A DNA stretch of 64,000 bases from DAOPXV01 sp964551445 (GTDB lineage Bacteria > Muiribacteriota > UBA9980). The notes under the pieces are model-generated. The model made no database searches, had not been told where the DNA came from, and saw nothing but the letters and a program-made list of their open reading frames with translations. Positions 63,019 to 64,000 of the stretch are shown piece after piece. Each line of letters opens with the position of its first letter. Within the stretch, counting starts at the first letter, position 1. The DNA is taken from the NCBI GenBank assembly GCA_964551445.1, contig CAZKCG010000002.1, positions 124,001-188,000 on the forward strand, given 5' to 3'. A program made the translations under genes and the position numbers.

Positions 63019-64000
63019 ATGTCTGATGGTGGATATTACGCAATTAAAGGGTTTGCTTTTCAATTTGACAAAACCATTCTAGAACTTTTTAATGAACCCG
63101 ATGAAAATACATCTATTAATATTGAACAAATTCAAGATATTAGCGGAGAAAATTTTGTGATGCAGGTTAAATATAAAGAACAGCAAGATTATTCTGATAA
63201 TAAAATAAAAGAACCAGTTATACAGCTTATAGAAGAATTTCAAAAAGATCAAACAAAAGAATATATACTTTATTGCCATTTTAGAGATATTAGTCCAAAA
63301 GTAGAGGTTATAGGACTTCCCAAATTAAATAATATTCTTTCTTTATCAACAGGAAAATCGAAGGAATCTGAAAAAATTAACAGAAGAATTAATGATTTGA
63401 TTCCTACGTTAAAAAATGATTTTATCACTAAGTTTAAACTAATATTTGCGCCAACTTGCGATGCCCAATTTGTTCAAGTTTTAACCAAATTAAAAGCATT
63501 ACATTTTATAGGAAAAAATGATGATTTAGCAATACTTTTTTATTCAAATATAGTTGATTATTTAAAAAGAATTATAGTTAATAATACAAATCCTACTGAG
63601 AGAAAATGCTCTAGAAAGCAATTATTGGATTATATAAAAAATGGGAAAAGACTTATTTTTGATGCTTCTTTTAAAGAATACAAAGGCGACCAAACTTATT
63701 TTAATTTTATAAAAACAAAATATATAAAAGCAAGGAAAAACCAGAAAAATCTAGTTATCTTAGGTAATACGGCTATTGATAGCTCTGTTTCTTTAAGTAA
63801 ACTTATAATTGATATTGTAGAAAGGCATTATAAAAATGCAACTTATGATTTAGAACCTCTTATTTTTATTTTACCAGACAGATTGATATTAGAAGTCAAA
63901 AATAATTTAATTGAACATGATATAAATATTAATGATGGATATGAATCAATTTTATTTAAAGAAAAATTATTTTTTCAAGACCCAATAAAAACAAAGAAAA
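63019..64000 (+). CDS. Right-truncated gene, possible Cap4/DUF4297-like nuclease
   Basis: The frame is open from ATG 63019 to the right edge (327 codons, no stop), with GGAGG 6 bases before the start. The first 60 residues read 'GGYYAIKGFAFQFDKTILELF', then 'INIEQIQDIS', then 'NFVMQVKYKEQ'. A Gly-rich start with '(F/Y)Q', then Glu, Asp and a Q-x-K strand is the layout of PD-(D/E)xK nuclease domains such as DUF4297/Cap4 at the head of some anti-phage NTPases. The remaining ~260 residues are Lys/Ile/Asn-rich and unrecognised; no Walker A is visible before the window ends. Neighbouring TIGR04141 and phospholipase-like genes fit a defence island. The call depends on a short motif and the protein is incomplete. 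Confidence 0.5.
   Translation, partial: MSDGGYYAIKGFAFQFDKTILELFNEPDENTSINIEQIQDISGENFVMQVKYKEQQDYSDNKIKEPVIQLIEEFQKDQTKEYILYCHFRDISPKVEVIGLPKLNNILSLSTGKSKESEKINRRINDLIPTLKNDFITKFKLIFAPTCDAQFVQVLTKLKALHFIGKNDDLAILFYSNIVDYLKRIIVNNTNPTERKCSRKQLLDYIKNGKRLIFDASFKEYKGDQTYFNFIKTKYIKARKNQKNLVILGNTAIDSSVSLSKLIIDIVERHYKNATYDLEPLIFILPDRLILEVKNNLIEHDININDGYESILFKEKLFFQDPIKTKK

Noticed and set aside
1..64000. tRNA, rRNA and CRISPR arrays
   Set aside because: No direct-repeat/spacer pattern, cloverleaf-like T-loop with acceptor ends or rRNA-like sequence was noticed by eye. A tRNA scan was not possible, so absence is not proven.

Overview
The window looks like part of a large-genome, diderm bacterium from a poorly characterised lineage. 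Evidence: a secreted LolA-like protein, a FixABCX electron-bifurcating flavoprotein operon, Ser/Thr kinase-ankyrin proteins, an FHA protein, a sigma-54 activator and a very large NRPS, on a chromosome of moderate GC by eye. I cannot name the phylum. Housekeeping promoters are easy to read, because several have near-consensus -35 and -10 boxes exactly 17 bp apart. One run of 100 N (52882-52981) is a scaffold gap, so this is a draft or metagenome assembly.

Layout. 0-3.7 kb: end of a PMT/ArnT-like glycosyltransferase, a GT2 glycosyltransferase, an EamA exporter and a YkgJ/FliB-like cysteine-cluster protein. 3.7-16.2 kb: a tandemly duplicated two-gene cassette. Each copy has a ~1,385-residue kinase-RDD-ankyrin membrane protein followed by a ~650-residue protein with Asn-Thr-Val repeats. 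A convergent membrane-anchored ankyrin protein with related repeats follows. 18.2-22.4 kb, minus strand: LolA-like protein and fixX, fixC, fixB, fixA. 22.7-46.1 kb: a single 7,272-codon NRPS (six modules, one epimerase, terminal reductase, then a C-terminal cyclic-nucleotide-binding-like domain) followed by a DHA2-type MFS exporter. 46.1-50.7 kb: an IS1595-like remnant, a YD-repeat protein, a TPR protein and an M29 aminopeptidase. 50.8-54.6 kb: an FHA-GAF-MshEN protein and a PAS3-sigma54-Fis regulator broken only by the gap.

54.9-59.1 kb: a possible small signalling or modification locus. It contains a ThiF/E1-like enzyme, a methyltransferase fused to a LuxI/FeeM-like acyltransferase, and an operon of two unknown proteins plus a trypsin-fold protein without a recognisable catalytic serine. 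TGTTACA/TGTAACA words cluster in the two control regions of this locus. 59.4-64 kb: a strikingly AT-rich island, most of it lying between 21-bp inverted repeats, with a TIGR04141/DUF6119 protein, a zinc-dependent phospholipase C-like protein with a membrane partner, and a right-truncated gene with an E-D-QxK nuclease-like start. I read it as a recently acquired defence-type island.

How the parts may work together (inference): the NRPS makes a hexapeptide-scale product released reductively as an aldehyde or alcohol and exported by the MFS protein. The kinase/ankyrin cassettes and the FHA protein belong to phospho-signalling. The PAS-sigma54 activator may control the neighbouring ThiF/acyltransferase locus. 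The most unusual elements are the NRPS-reductase-CNBD fusion, the duplicated kinase-ankyrin/NTV cassette, and a short in-frame repeat shared by the NRPS and its exporter.
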